NCBI RefSeq assembly: GCF_004118975.1
Contig: NZ_CP035376.1
Location: 2,170,001-2,234,000 of the forward strand
DNA: 64,000 bases
Source of the DNA: Luteimonas sp. YGD11-2
Lineage (GTDB): Bacteria; Pseudomonadota; Gammaproteobacteria; Xanthomonadales; Xanthomonadaceae
Reading direction: 5' to 3'
The stretch's first letter is position 1. Every line of letters begins with the position of its first letter. The notes under the pieces were generated by a model. It ran no database searches. It worked only from the letters and a program-made list of their open reading frames with translations, and was not told the origin of the DNA. The position numbers and the translations under genes are program-made. Below are positions 7,721 to 14,998 of the stretch, piece after piece.

Positions 7721-8437
7721 TCAGCGTGCGTCGAACGCCAGAGGCGTCACCGGGCGCGCAACCGGGTCCAGCGGCAGCACCGTCTTGCTCGAATACAGCC
7801 GTGCCTCGGGGCCGCTCCACGCGCAATGGGTCGCGGTGGAACCCGCACCGAGGAAGCAGACCGGCCACAGCACGGTGCCCTCCACCGGGCGGGCGTCGAC
7901 CAGTTCCGGCGAGAAGCGCCACTCGGTCGCGGCGCTGCGCGCTGCAGCAGCCATCCTGCGGCTGACGTTTCCATGCACGCTGTCCACCTCGGAGGAGCGC
8001 ACGTGGCCGTCGGCGCCGATGTTGAGCCTCAACACCACCGCTCCCTGGCGACCCTCACGCTGCTCGCGCACCGGATACTCCGGTTGCGTGAGACGCTGCG
8101 GCGCCGGACCTGTGGTCGCCGAGACCAGTTCCGGACCGTTCGCTCCGGGCGAAACGACCAGGCGCAGATAGGTACGCACGCTGCTGTCCTGCCCATTCCC
8201 GGAACGGCTGTCGGTGGTGAACAGCCAGGTTTTGATCCGGTCGGCGAACTCCGCGCCGAGGGCGTCGCCACCGGCGCCGACCGGCACGACCTCCTGCACC
8301 CGGCCGTCGGCATCGAGCTGCACCGCATAGGTATGGACCTGCTGTTCGCTCCAGGCGTCCCGTTCCGTGGCGACCACCGCCTGCGTCGCAGCGCCCAACG
8401 CCAGAACGCCGGCGAATCCGAGCAAGGAATTCTTCAT
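7721..8437 (-). CDS. Exported protein with a C-terminal TonB domain
   Basis: A 238-residue protein. An N-terminal signal or anchor (MKNSLLGFAGVLALGAATQA) is followed by a polar region of about 100 residues. The TonB-C-like fold starts at PEYPVREQREGRQGAVVLRL and continues through the AATEWRFSP strand. Classical TonB has a membrane anchor and a long Pro-rich spacer; the spacer is missing here, so it cannot obviously span the periplasm. It may be a short TonB-like partner or a stand-alone periplasmic protein. It lies beside a TonB-dependent receptor locus. The start is the ATG at 8437; longer upstream frame lacks conserved sequence. Confidence 0.7.
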   Translation of the reverse strand: MKNSLLGFAGVLALGAATQAVVATERDAWSEQQVHTYAVQLDADGRVQEVVPVGAGGDALGAEFADRIKTWLFTTDSRSGNGQDSSVRTYLRLVVSPGANGPELVSATTGPAPQRLTQPEYPVREQREGRQGAVVLRLNIGADGHVRSSEVDSVHGNVSRRMAAAARSAATEWRFSPELVDARPVEGTVLWPVCFLGAGSTATHCAWSGPEARLYSSKTVLPLDPVARPVTPLAFDAR

Positions 8438-8452
8438 TTCAGCCCCTCGAGT

Positions 8453-8474
8453 GTGTGACAGGGACATGTCACAC
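8453..8474. promoter_or_regulatory. Inverted repeat upstream of the TonB-domain gene
   Basis: Perfect 8-bp arms GTGTGACA and TGTCACAC separated by GGGACA, 16 bp upstream of the TonB-domain gene start. Too close to the start for a typical activator site, so it may be an operator or an mRNA hairpin in the leader. The half-site spacing does not match CRP/Clp. Confidence 0.4.
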
Positions 8475-8493
8475 CACGCCAGCGGCCGCAATG

Positions 8494-8511
8494 ATGACAA
8501 TGCAATGACAC
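8494..8511 (-). promoter_or_regulatory. Pho-box-like direct repeat upstream of the TonB-domain gene
   Basis: Read on the minus strand: GTGTCAT, four bases, TTGTCAT. Each 7-mer matches the PhoB half-site CTGTCAT at six of seven positions and the 11-bp period is correct. It lies 57 bp upstream of the start codon, a sensible activator position. No clear -10 element was found. Regulation by phosphate is inference. Confidence 0.4.
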
Positions 8512-8655
8512 ACCCGGACGGGTCCGACCAGTGGTCGAATTCTGCTGACAGGCGGTCGGAAATCCGTGCAGACCTTTCCGGTCTTGTTGCCTTGCAGCAG
8601 TGAGGTGCGACTGCGCGGACCACGCGGCTGCAGGGGTCCGATGGTCCGGAACGCC

Positions 8656-9507
8656 TCAGACGTGCCGGCTCTCGCGCAACCACTTGGTCGCCACCCACTT
8701 TTCCCCGCCCAGCACCGGCGCACCGCCGTGCAGGCTGCGCGTCATGGGATGCGGACGGTCGTAACTGAAGAAGACCGCATTGCCCCGGATCGCCGCGACT
8801 TCGAACTGGACATCGGGAAATGTGGTGGCGCCGCCCCGCGCCGGGGTGTTGAGGTACATCACAAGGGTCGCCACGCGCTGGCCGCCCCGTGCCAGCGTGG
8901 ACCGGTTGCCCGGGCGGTCCGGATCGAAATAGTCGTAGTGCGGCTTGTACTCCGCGCCCACGCCGTAATTCAGTAGCTGGATGCCCTCGCCGTGCTCCAG
9001 CGGCCATTCGGTGAGCGCGGCGATCCGCGCTTCGATCGTGCGCAGCAACGCGTTCTCTCCGCGTTGCAGGAACAGACCCCGGCTGGTGCGGTCCGGATGG
9101 ACCTGGTCGCGCCCGGTCTCGGGGTCGAGCGTGGGCGAACGCTGCACGCGGCCGCGCGCGAGTTCGATCAGGGCATCGCACTCGCCGTCGGAGAGCAGCC
9201 CGCCGAACACCACCACGTGCGGATGTACGAGGTGGGCGAGTACCTGCACGCAGCGGTCGCCGGCATCGATCTGCGACGCGCCATTCCACGCCACCGGCGC
9301 AGGCACGCGCGCAGGCGCGGGAAGCCCGGCGTCACGTGCATGCCTGGCGAGGTGGTGGCGCACCGCGCTGTCGATGGCGTCGATCGCCACCTGCTCCTCC
9401 CAGCCGCGGGTCATCAGTGCCGCGACCACGGCTTCGGGAGACTGGCCCGCACCCACCTGCGCGAGGATCCAGTCGTCGAGCTCGGGGCCGGTGTGGTGCA
9501 GGTCCAT
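8656..9507 (-). CDS. 2-oxoglutarate/Fe(II) oxygenase, prolyl-4-hydroxylase-like
   Basis: A 283-residue protein. An N-terminal helical segment (DDWILAQVGAGQSPEAVVAA..., about residues 9-45) resembles a small UBA-like bundle. The C-terminal jelly-roll oxygenase has the iron ligands in HYDYFDP and SLHGGAPVLGGEKW, with the 2-oxoglutarate-binding lysine in EKW. These are the features of bacterial prolyl 4-hydroxylases. The ATG at 9507 is favoured by a GGAGA 8 bp upstream. It is divergent from a lipoprotein whose N-terminal tether is a run of PPPTT units, a possible substrate (inference). No signal peptide, so it acts in the cytoplasm. Confidence 0.85.
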   Translation of the reverse strand: MDLHHTGPELDDWILAQVGAGQSPEAVVAALMTRGWEEQVAIDAIDSAVRHHLARHARDAGLPAPARVPAPVAWNGASQIDAGDRCVQVLAHLVHPHVVVFGGLLSDGECDALIELARGRVQRSPTLDPETGRDQVHPDRTSRGLFLQRGENALLRTIEARIAALTEWPLEHGEGIQLLNYGVGAEYKPHYDYFDPDRPGNRSTLARGGQRVATLVMYLNTPARGGATTFPDVQFEVAAIRGNAVFFSYDRPHPMTRSLHGGAPVLGGEKWVATKWLRESRHV

Positions 9508-9789
9508 GGGATCGATCTCCGGTTGCCATCGCGGCCGCACGGACAGCATGCGCGTCGCGCAAGCCTGCACTGCGTCCATGACGGTACGAAGAAAAAAAGA
9601 TCGGGGGACCGGGCTGGCGACGAGGGGCCCCTCGCCCGGCACGACCCATCGCAATAACGCAAGAAAAGCGTCACACAACGCATCTATAACTTTTCTCCGA
9701 TCTTCACCGGGGAACGGGGGCCGCGGCCGATGGCAGCGCCCCTACTCCTGCGTCGACACCCCTGTCTAACTTCTCGGAGAGAGTTGCAA
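9508..9789. other. 282-bp divergent intergenic region between the hydroxylase and lipoprotein genes
   Basis: No gene. A short purine run with AAAAAAA (about 9591-9599) and a candidate -10 TATAAC (9685-9690) are seen. GCGTCAC (9668-9674) upstream of the latter is a weak half-site resemblance to a Pho box. A GGAGAG ribosome site precedes the lipoprotein ATG at 9790. Confidence 0.4.
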
Positions 9790-11256
9790 ATGGCTGCGAA
9801 CAATTACCGGACTCTGGCGCTGGCCTTCGGCGCGGTCCTCGCGCTTGGCGGCTGCGGCAATGGCGCCGATCGCGTGGCATCCCCCGGCGAAGGCGCGTTC
9901 CCGCCGGCCCCGCCGCCGACCACGCCTCCGCCGACCACCCCGCCCCCGACCACACCGCCGCCGCCGACCGGTGGCCCCGCCGCGGACTGTCCGTCGGGCT
10001 TCACCGACGTGGGCACCGTCGCCAACAACACCCTGCGCGCCTGCCGTCTGCCGCAGCTGATCACCGGCAACGTCGTCGTTCCCAAGCGCGACGGTACCGT
10101 CTACGCCATCTCGGGCCGCGTCAGCGTCGGCCAGGACCAGGGTGGCGATGCGGCCAATCCGCATCCGGTCCCCCGTGGTGTTCTCACCATCGAACCTGGC
10201 GTCACCCTCTACGCGTCCTCGGGCAACGACTACCTGCTGGTCAACCGCGGCTCGGAGCTCTACGCCGACGGCACGGTCGACCAGCCGATCATCTTCACCG
10301 CGCGCCAGGACCTCGAAGGCCAGACCAGCGCCGACACCATGGGCCTGTGGGGCGGCCTGATCCTCGCCGGCCGCGCGCCGATCAACGCGTGCCCGGGTGG
10401 TACCACCTCCGGCACGCCGCAGTGCCAGAGCCAGGTCGAGGGCACCAACGCGTTCTACGGCGGCAACGCCCCGGCCGACAGCAGCGGCCGCATCCGCTAC
10501 GTGCAGGTCAAGTACTCGGGCTTCGAGATCTCGCCGAACAACGAACTGCAGGGCATCACCGCCGCCGGCGCCGGCAGCGGCACCGTGCTGGAGTACTTCC
10601 ACATCCACAACAGCTCGGACGACGGCATCGAGATCTTCGGCGGCACGATGAACGCCCGCTACCTGGTGGTGACCGGTGCCGACGACGACTCCATCGACAC
10701 CGACACCGGCTGGAACGGCGCCATCCAGTTCGGCATCGTGATCCAGCGCCCGGGCGGTGGCGACCGCATGAACGAGTGGAGCAGCATCAACCGCCAGCCC
10801 TACTCGCAGCCGCGCGTGGCCAACATCACCTACGTCGGCCGAGCCGGCGGTGGTGCCGCGATCCATCTCAACCAGGGCACCCAGGCCTCGTTCTACAACA
10901 GCGTGGTGACCCGTCCGGCGGGTGGTTCGGGCTCCGCCGAGCGCTGCCTCGAGATCCGCGATGCCAACACCACGGGCACGTTCCACTCGGTGCACTTCTC
11001 CTGCCCGGTCGCGTTCGAGGACGCCCGCGCACAGACCGCATTCGAGGCGGGCACGAACAATGTCGTCGGCACCTCGAGCCTGACCGGCGTCTTCATCAAC
11101 GGACCGCAGGAACGCGCGGTGCCGGCGTACCAGGGACTGGCGCAGGTGCATCCCTTCTTCCGCCAGGTGGACTACATCGGTGGCGTGCGTGACGCCAACG
11201 ACAACTGGTGGAGGGGCTGGACCTGCGGCCTGACGGCGGACTCCCCGTCCTGCTGA
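9790..11256 (+). CDS. Surface lipoprotein with Pro/Thr tether and predicted parallel beta-helix
   Basis: A 488-residue lipoprotein. The lipobox LGGC puts the lipidated cysteine at residue 22 with Gly at +2 (outer-membrane sorting). A Pro/Thr-rich tether built of PPPTT repeats covers residues 38-60. The rest has beta-helix signatures: LTIEPGVTLYASSGNDYLLV, GSELYADGTVDQPIIFTA, WGGLILAGRAPIN, and Asp-rich turns DDGIEIFGGT and DDDSIDTDTGW. Similar helices are common in surface proteins of Bacteroidetes and Caulobacter/Xanthomonas relatives. It sits just before a TonB-dependent receptor and a type II secretion operon, so it may be secreted or surface-exposed by that system (inference). Ligand or enzyme activity unknown. 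Confidence 0.75.
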   Translation: MAANNYRTLALAFGAVLALGGCGNGADRVASPGEGAFPPAPPPTTPPPTTPPPTTPPPPTGGPAADCPSGFTDVGTVANNTLRACRLPQLITGNVVVPKRDGTVYAISGRVSVGQDQGGDAANPHPVPRGVLTIEPGVTLYASSGNDYLLVNRGSELYADGTVDQPIIFTARQDLEGQTSADTMGLWGGLILAGRAPINACPGGTTSGTPQCQSQVEGTNAFYGGNAPADSSGRIRYVQVKYSGFEISPNNELQGITAAGAGSGTVLEYFHIHNSSDDGIEIFGGTMNARYLVVTGADDDSIDTDTGWNGAIQFGIVIQRPGGGDRMNEWSSINRQPYSQPRVANITYVGRAGGGAAIHLNQGTQASFYNSVVTRPAGGSGSAERCLEIRDANTTGTFHSVHFSCPVAFEDARAQTAFEAGTNNVVGTSSLTGVFINGPQERAVPAYQGLAQVHPFFRQVDYIGGVRDANDNWWRGWTCGLTADSPSC

Positions 11257-11275
11257 TCGGACCACGCAGAAACGT

Positions 11276-11303
11276 AGCGGGGCGGCGGAAACGCCGCCCC
11301 GCT
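11276..11303 (+). terminator. GAAA-tetraloop hairpin between lipoprotein and receptor genes
   Basis: Perfect 12-bp GC-rich stem AGCGGGGCGGCG/CGCCGCCCCGCT closed by a GAAA tetraloop, 20 bp after the lipoprotein stop and 47 bp before the receptor start. There is no U-tract, so it is more likely an mRNA-stabilising or attenuating hairpin that sets different levels of the two products than a full terminator. Confidence 0.6.
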
Positions 11304-11350
11304 GCAATCGTGATCCGGAAATCCCCCCTGTCCGCAGCCAAGGTTTTCCC

Positions 11351-13969
11351 ATGAAACACATTCCGACCCGAAACCGCCTGGTCCGACGGCATCTGCCGCT
11401 GGCCATCTCGGCCCTGCTGGCACCGTGGGCCGCGCATGCCCAGGATGCCCCGCCGGCCTCGCCCACCCAGCTCGACGCCGTCCAGGTGCGTGGCGAATAC
11501 ATCCCGGAGCCGATGCTCCAGACGTCCGAAGTCGCCTCGTTCATCACCCGCGAGGATTTCGAGCGCACCGGCGACAGCGATGCCGCAGCCGCGCTGACCC
11601 GGGTGACCGGCCTGAGCCTGGTACGCGGCAAGTTCGTCTACGTGCGCGGCCTCGGCGAGCGTTACTCGTCCGCATTGTTCAACGGCTCGCCGTTGCCGAG
11701 CCCGGAGCCGCTGCAGCGCGTGGTGCCGCTGGACCTGTTCCCGAGCGAGGTGCTCCAGAGCGTCACCGTGCAGAAGACCTATTCGGCGCGCTATCCGGGT
11801 GAGTTCGGCGGCGGCGTCATCGACCTGCAGTCGCTGACCGTGCCCGACGAGCCTTTCCTCAACCTGTCGATCGGCAGCGGCGGCAACAGCGTCACCACCT
11901 TCGAAAAGGGCCTGACCTACTTCGGCTCCGACGACGACTTCTGGGGATACGACGACGGCACCCGCAAGATGCCGAGCGCGCTGAGCGAAGCCATCGGCAC
12001 CGGACGTCGCGTCGACCTCGGCTCGTTCGAGCGCGAGGACATCCGCCGCATCGGCCGCAGCCTGCAGAACGCCAACGTCCGCCTGCTGCAGGAAAAGGAC
12101 AGCATCGATCCGGACCTGAGCTTCGGCGGCAGCGCCGGCTATTCGCTCGACATGGGCGACGACGGCAGGCTCGGCTTCGTCGCGGTCGCCGGTTTCGACA
12201 ACCAGTGGCGGACCCGCTTCGGCGTGCAGCGCGACCCGGTGTTCGTCGACGACGCCGTGCAGTACAACTCGGACTACGACTTCCTCTCCACCACCAACAA
12301 CGCCAAGGTCAACGTCCTGCTCGGCGCGGGCTGGGAGAACGGAGGCCACAGGATCGGGCTGACCACGCTGTACGTGCACGACACGCTCAAGGAAGCGCGC
12401 TCGCGCTCCGGCTTCGACAACCTTGCCGGGTTCCAGGTCCGCGACGATTACACCGAGTGGTTCGAGCGCGAGCTCATCAACAACCAGATCACCGGCACCC
12501 ATACCTTCGGCGAATACGACGACCTGAAGATCGAATGGCGTGGTGCCATCGCCCGTGCCACCCGCGATGCCCCCTACGAGACCGGCATCCGCTACGAGCT
12601 CGTCGATGGCTACTGGTCGCATGACGGCACCCGCGTGCAGAACCACCTGCGCTTCAGCAACGTCGAGGACGAGGTCGCCAGCGGTGGCGTCGACGTGAGC
12701 TGGCGCCTGCCGGTGGAGCGTGACATCACCGTATCCGGCGGCGTGGCCTATTCCGACAACGACCGCAATGCGGAGAACCGCGAGTTCCGCCTGCTGGCGC
12801 TGGATGGGCCGCTGCCGCACTACAACCGCTACCAGCGCGTGGACTACCTGTTCTCCGACTACAACCTCAGCAACGACCTGCTGCGGTTGCGCGAGGTCAC
12901 CGGCAATTCCGGCGACGCCGCGTACGACGCGACCCTCAAGGTCATGGCGGGCTACCTGCAGGCCGAGGCGGAGCTCACCCCGCACGTGCGTGCCACCGCT
13001 GGCGTGCGCTACGAGGACGCCACGCAGGCGGTCCATACCTACGACATCTTCAGCGGCGAACGCCAGGGCGGCGTCGACCCGCTGCGCAACAGCTACGTCC
13101 TGCCCACCGCCACCGTGACCTGGAACTTCTCGGAGAACCAGCAGATCCGCTTCGGCGCCTCGAAGACCATCGCCCGGCCGCAGTTCCGCGAACTCTCGCC
13201 GTTGCAATACCTCGACCCGGACAATGACCGCATCTTCTACGGCAACCCGTACCTCGTCGACAGCGAACTGCTGAACCTCGACGCACGCTACGAGTGGTTC
13301 TTCGGATCCGGCGAGTACTTCACGCTCGGCGCGTTCTACAAGGACATCGACAAGCCGATCGAGAGCAACGTGAACGACGCGCCGGGCGGCGGCATCCTGC
13401 AAAGCTTCCTCAATGCACCCTCGGCGACGCTGTACGGGGCCGAGATCGAGGCGAAGAAGTACGTGGAACTGCCGATCGACGCCAACTGGTGGGGCGACAA
13501 GCGCCTGTACGTGGCGGCCAACTACACCTGGTCGAATTCGGAAGTGCAGGTGGAGGCCGGCGATACCGTGCATCCGTACGGATTCCTGGCGCCGCAGGAT
13601 GCCACCCTGTTCGTCCGCGACGGTAGCGTGATGCAGGGCCAGTCGGACCATATCGGCAACCTGCAACTGGGCGTCGAGAGCGAGAGCAGCCGCACGCGGG
13701 CCACCCTCATCGCCAACTACGTGGGTGAGCGCGTCAGTGCGCGCGGCCGGCCGGGGCAGCCCGACTACATGGAGAAGCCGGGTGTTTCGCTCGACCTGGT
13801 GCTGCGCCAGGGCTTCAGCCTCGGCGACAACGAGATGACGCTCGGCTTCAGCGCCCGCAACATCCTCGACGCCGACCATCGCGAGTACCAGGAAGGCGGC
13901 GAGCGGATCGACATCTACCGCTACAGCCCGGGCGTGTCCTACACACTGAGCCTGTCCGCTTCCTTCTGA
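11351..13969 (+). CDS. TonB-dependent outer-membrane receptor
   Basis: An 872-residue receptor. The signal peptide ends near AAHAQD. A TonB-box-like LDAVQVRG follows, then the plug (about residues 55-165; FITREDFERTGDSDAAAALT, YVRGLGERYSS, VPLDLFPSEVLQSV). A 22-strand-type barrel ends with an aromatic Phe (SLSASF), as needed for BAM assembly. There is no N-terminal signalling domain. Substrate is not evident. The upstream lipoprotein gene and downstream gsp operon run in the same direction. Strong hairpins sit on either side, so the receptor may be its own transcript segment. Compare the TonB-receptor neighbours of Xcs-type T2SS loci. Confidence 0.92.
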   Translation: MKHIPTRNRLVRRHLPLAISALLAPWAAHAQDAPPASPTQLDAVQVRGEYIPEPMLQTSEVASFITREDFERTGDSDAAAALTRVTGLSLVRGKFVYVRGLGERYSSALFNGSPLPSPEPLQRVVPLDLFPSEVLQSVTVQKTYSARYPGEFGGGVIDLQSLTVPDEPFLNLSIGSGGNSVTTFEKGLTYFGSDDDFWGYDDGTRKMPSALSEAIGTGRRVDLGSFEREDIRRIGRSLQNANVRLLQEKDSIDPDLSFGGSAGYSLDMGDDGRLGFVAVAGFDNQWRTRFGVQRDPVFVDDAVQYNSDYDFLSTTNNAKVNVLLGAGWENGGHRIGLTTLYVHDTLKEARSRSGFDNLAGFQVRDDYTEWFERELINNQITGTHTFGEYDDLKIEWRGAIARATRDAPYETGIRYELVDGYWSHDGTRVQNHLRFSNVEDEVASGGVDVSWRLPVERDITVSGGVAYSDNDRNAENREFRLLALDGPLPHYNRYQRVDYLFSDYNLSNDLLRLREVTGNSGDAAYDATLKVMAGYLQAEAELTPHVRATAGVRYEDATQAVHTYDIFSGERQGGVDPLRNSYVLPTATVTWNFSENQQIRFGASKTIARPQFRELSPLQYLDPDNDRIFYGNPYLVDSELLNLDARYEWFFGSGEYFTLGAFYKDIDKPIESNVNDAPGGGILQSFLNAPSATLYGAEIEAKKYVELPIDANWWGDKRLYVAANYTWSNSEVQVEAGDTVHPYGFLAPQDATLFVRDGSVMQGQSDHIGNLQLGVESESSRTRATLIANYVGERVSARGRPGQPDYMEKPGVSLDLVLRQGFSLGDNEMTLGFSARNILDADHREYQEGGERIDIYRYSPGVSYTLSLSASF

Positions 13970-13984
13970 TCGACGCGCTCGTTT

Positions 13985-14018
13985 CCGGCCCCGTTCCCGC
14001 CTGCGGGAGCGGGGCCGG
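13985..14018 (+). terminator. Strong hairpin after the TonB-dependent receptor
   Basis: A 16-bp stem (13985-14000 with 14003-14018) containing a single G-U wobble and a 2-nt loop, 15 bp after the receptor stop. It belongs to the same C-rich/G-rich palindrome family as those at 19925, 47485 and 50146. Probably ends most receptor transcription ahead of the gsp operon. Confidence 0.65.
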
Positions 14019-14111
14019 TTGCGTTCCAGGGGAGCGTTGCCGCGACGAGCCGGAGCCCAAGGAAGGCGACAACGAAGACGACTCTCGTCGAATATGGCAG
14101 CTGAAGCCTGA

Positions 14112-14129
14112 CTGTCACAAATCGGTCTC
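14112..14129 (+). promoter_or_regulatory. Pho-box-like direct repeat upstream of gspC
   Basis: CTGTCAC, spacer AAAT, CGGTCTC. The first 7-mer and the AT spacer match the Pho-box pattern (CTGTCAT, AWAW, CTGTCAY) very well, and the second matches at five of seven. It lies 36-53 bp upstream of the gspC GTG. Suggests phosphate control of the secretion operon; unproven. Confidence 0.4.
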
Positions 14130-14164
14130 AAACTGGCCGTATCCCCGCCAGACCGTCACAGTCC

Positions 14165-14998
14165 GTGCATAACGCGCTTCGACGCCCCCTGTTGCGCTCC
14201 TTCCGCAACGGCGCACGTTCCGGCGGCTCTCCCGCGTCCGGCGCGACATTGCGCGCGGGCGTGGAACTGTTGTTGGTCGCGCTGCTTGCGCTGCAGGCCG
14301 CACGCCTGGGCTGGCTGCTGCTGGCGCCAGCGGGGCCGCTGGTTGCCGATGACAGTGTCGTGGCAGCGCCCGCCCCGGTGCCGCCTGCACTGGCGCTGTC
14401 ATCCGATCCCTTCCATCCCGCCGCCGGTCGTCACGGCGTCGCAGCCGCGGATGTCTCCGGGCTGCGTCTGCACGGCGTGCGGATGGCGGGGACCGGGAGC
14501 TCCGCGATCCTCTCGTCCGCCGACGCACCGCAGGCGGCATTCCGCACCGGCGACAGCGTCGCGCCCGGGGTCGTTCTTCATGCGGTCGCATCCGATCACG
14601 TGATCCTGCGCACCGGCGCGGGCGAACGTCGCCTCGCGCTGGAAGCCGCACCCGCATCGACCGCGACCGCGGTCGCGCCCACGCGCACCGTCGGCACGAC
14701 GGCGGCCCCGTCTGGGGCACCCATCGACCCCGCTGCGCTGGTCGCCCAGGCCGGCTTCAGCGCGCGGGTGGAGAACGGAAAGATCACCGGGTACACCCTG
14801 ATCCCGCGCGGCGACGGCACGGTGCTGCGCCAGGCGGGCCTGGAAGCGGGCGACGTGCTGCTGGCGCTCAACGGCAACCCGCTGACGCCCGAGCGGATCG
14901 CGGAACTGGAACCCGAACTTGCACGCGGGGAGGCCAGGCTCACCGTCCAGCGTGGCGGACAGACGCGCACACTCACCTTGCGGACGGCCTTGCCTTGA
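14165..14998 (+). CDS. gspC: Type II secretion protein GspC (Xcs-type)
   Basis: A 277-residue inner-membrane component linking the platform to the secretin. A short cytoplasmic tail precedes one membrane span (about residues 28-57, VELLLVALLALQAARLGWLLL). A periplasmic homology-region domain follows (FHPAAGRHGVAAADVSGLRLHG, about 80-160). A C-terminal PDZ domain lies at about 195-275 (IPRGDGTVLRQAGLEAGDVL). The PDZ form is the Pseudomonas/Xanthomonas/Klebsiella type implicated in substrate recruitment. It starts with GTG. Its stop overlaps the TTG start of gspD (TTGA at 14995-14998). First gene of the operon. Confidence 0.88.
   Translation: MHNALRRPLLRSFRNGARSGGSPASGATLRAGVELLLVALLALQAARLGWLLLAPAGPLVADDSVVAAPAPVPPALALSSDPFHPAAGRHGVAAADVSGLRLHGVRMAGTGSSAILSSADAPQAAFRTGDSVAPGVVLHAVASDHVILRTGAGERRLALEAAPASTATAVAPTRTVGTTAAPSGAPIDPAALVAQAGFSARVENGKITGYTLIPRGDGTVLRQAGLEAGDVLLALNGNPLTPERIAELEPELARGEARLTVQRGGQTRTLTLRTALP

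Noticed and set aside
8453..8474. CRP/Clp site from the TGTGA...TCACA ends
   Set aside because: Spacer between TGTGA and TCACA is 10 bp, not 6, and it lies too close to the start codon.
9668..9700. Possible Pho box before the lipoprotein gene
   Set aside because: Only the first half-site (GCGTCAC) is acceptable; the second does not match.
11096..14131. Open frame of about 1000 codons on the minus strand opposite the TonB receptor
   Set aside because: Composition is Ala/Arg/Val/His/Gln-rich with no domains; it mirrors the codon bias of the real plus-strand genes. High GC keeps antisense frames open.
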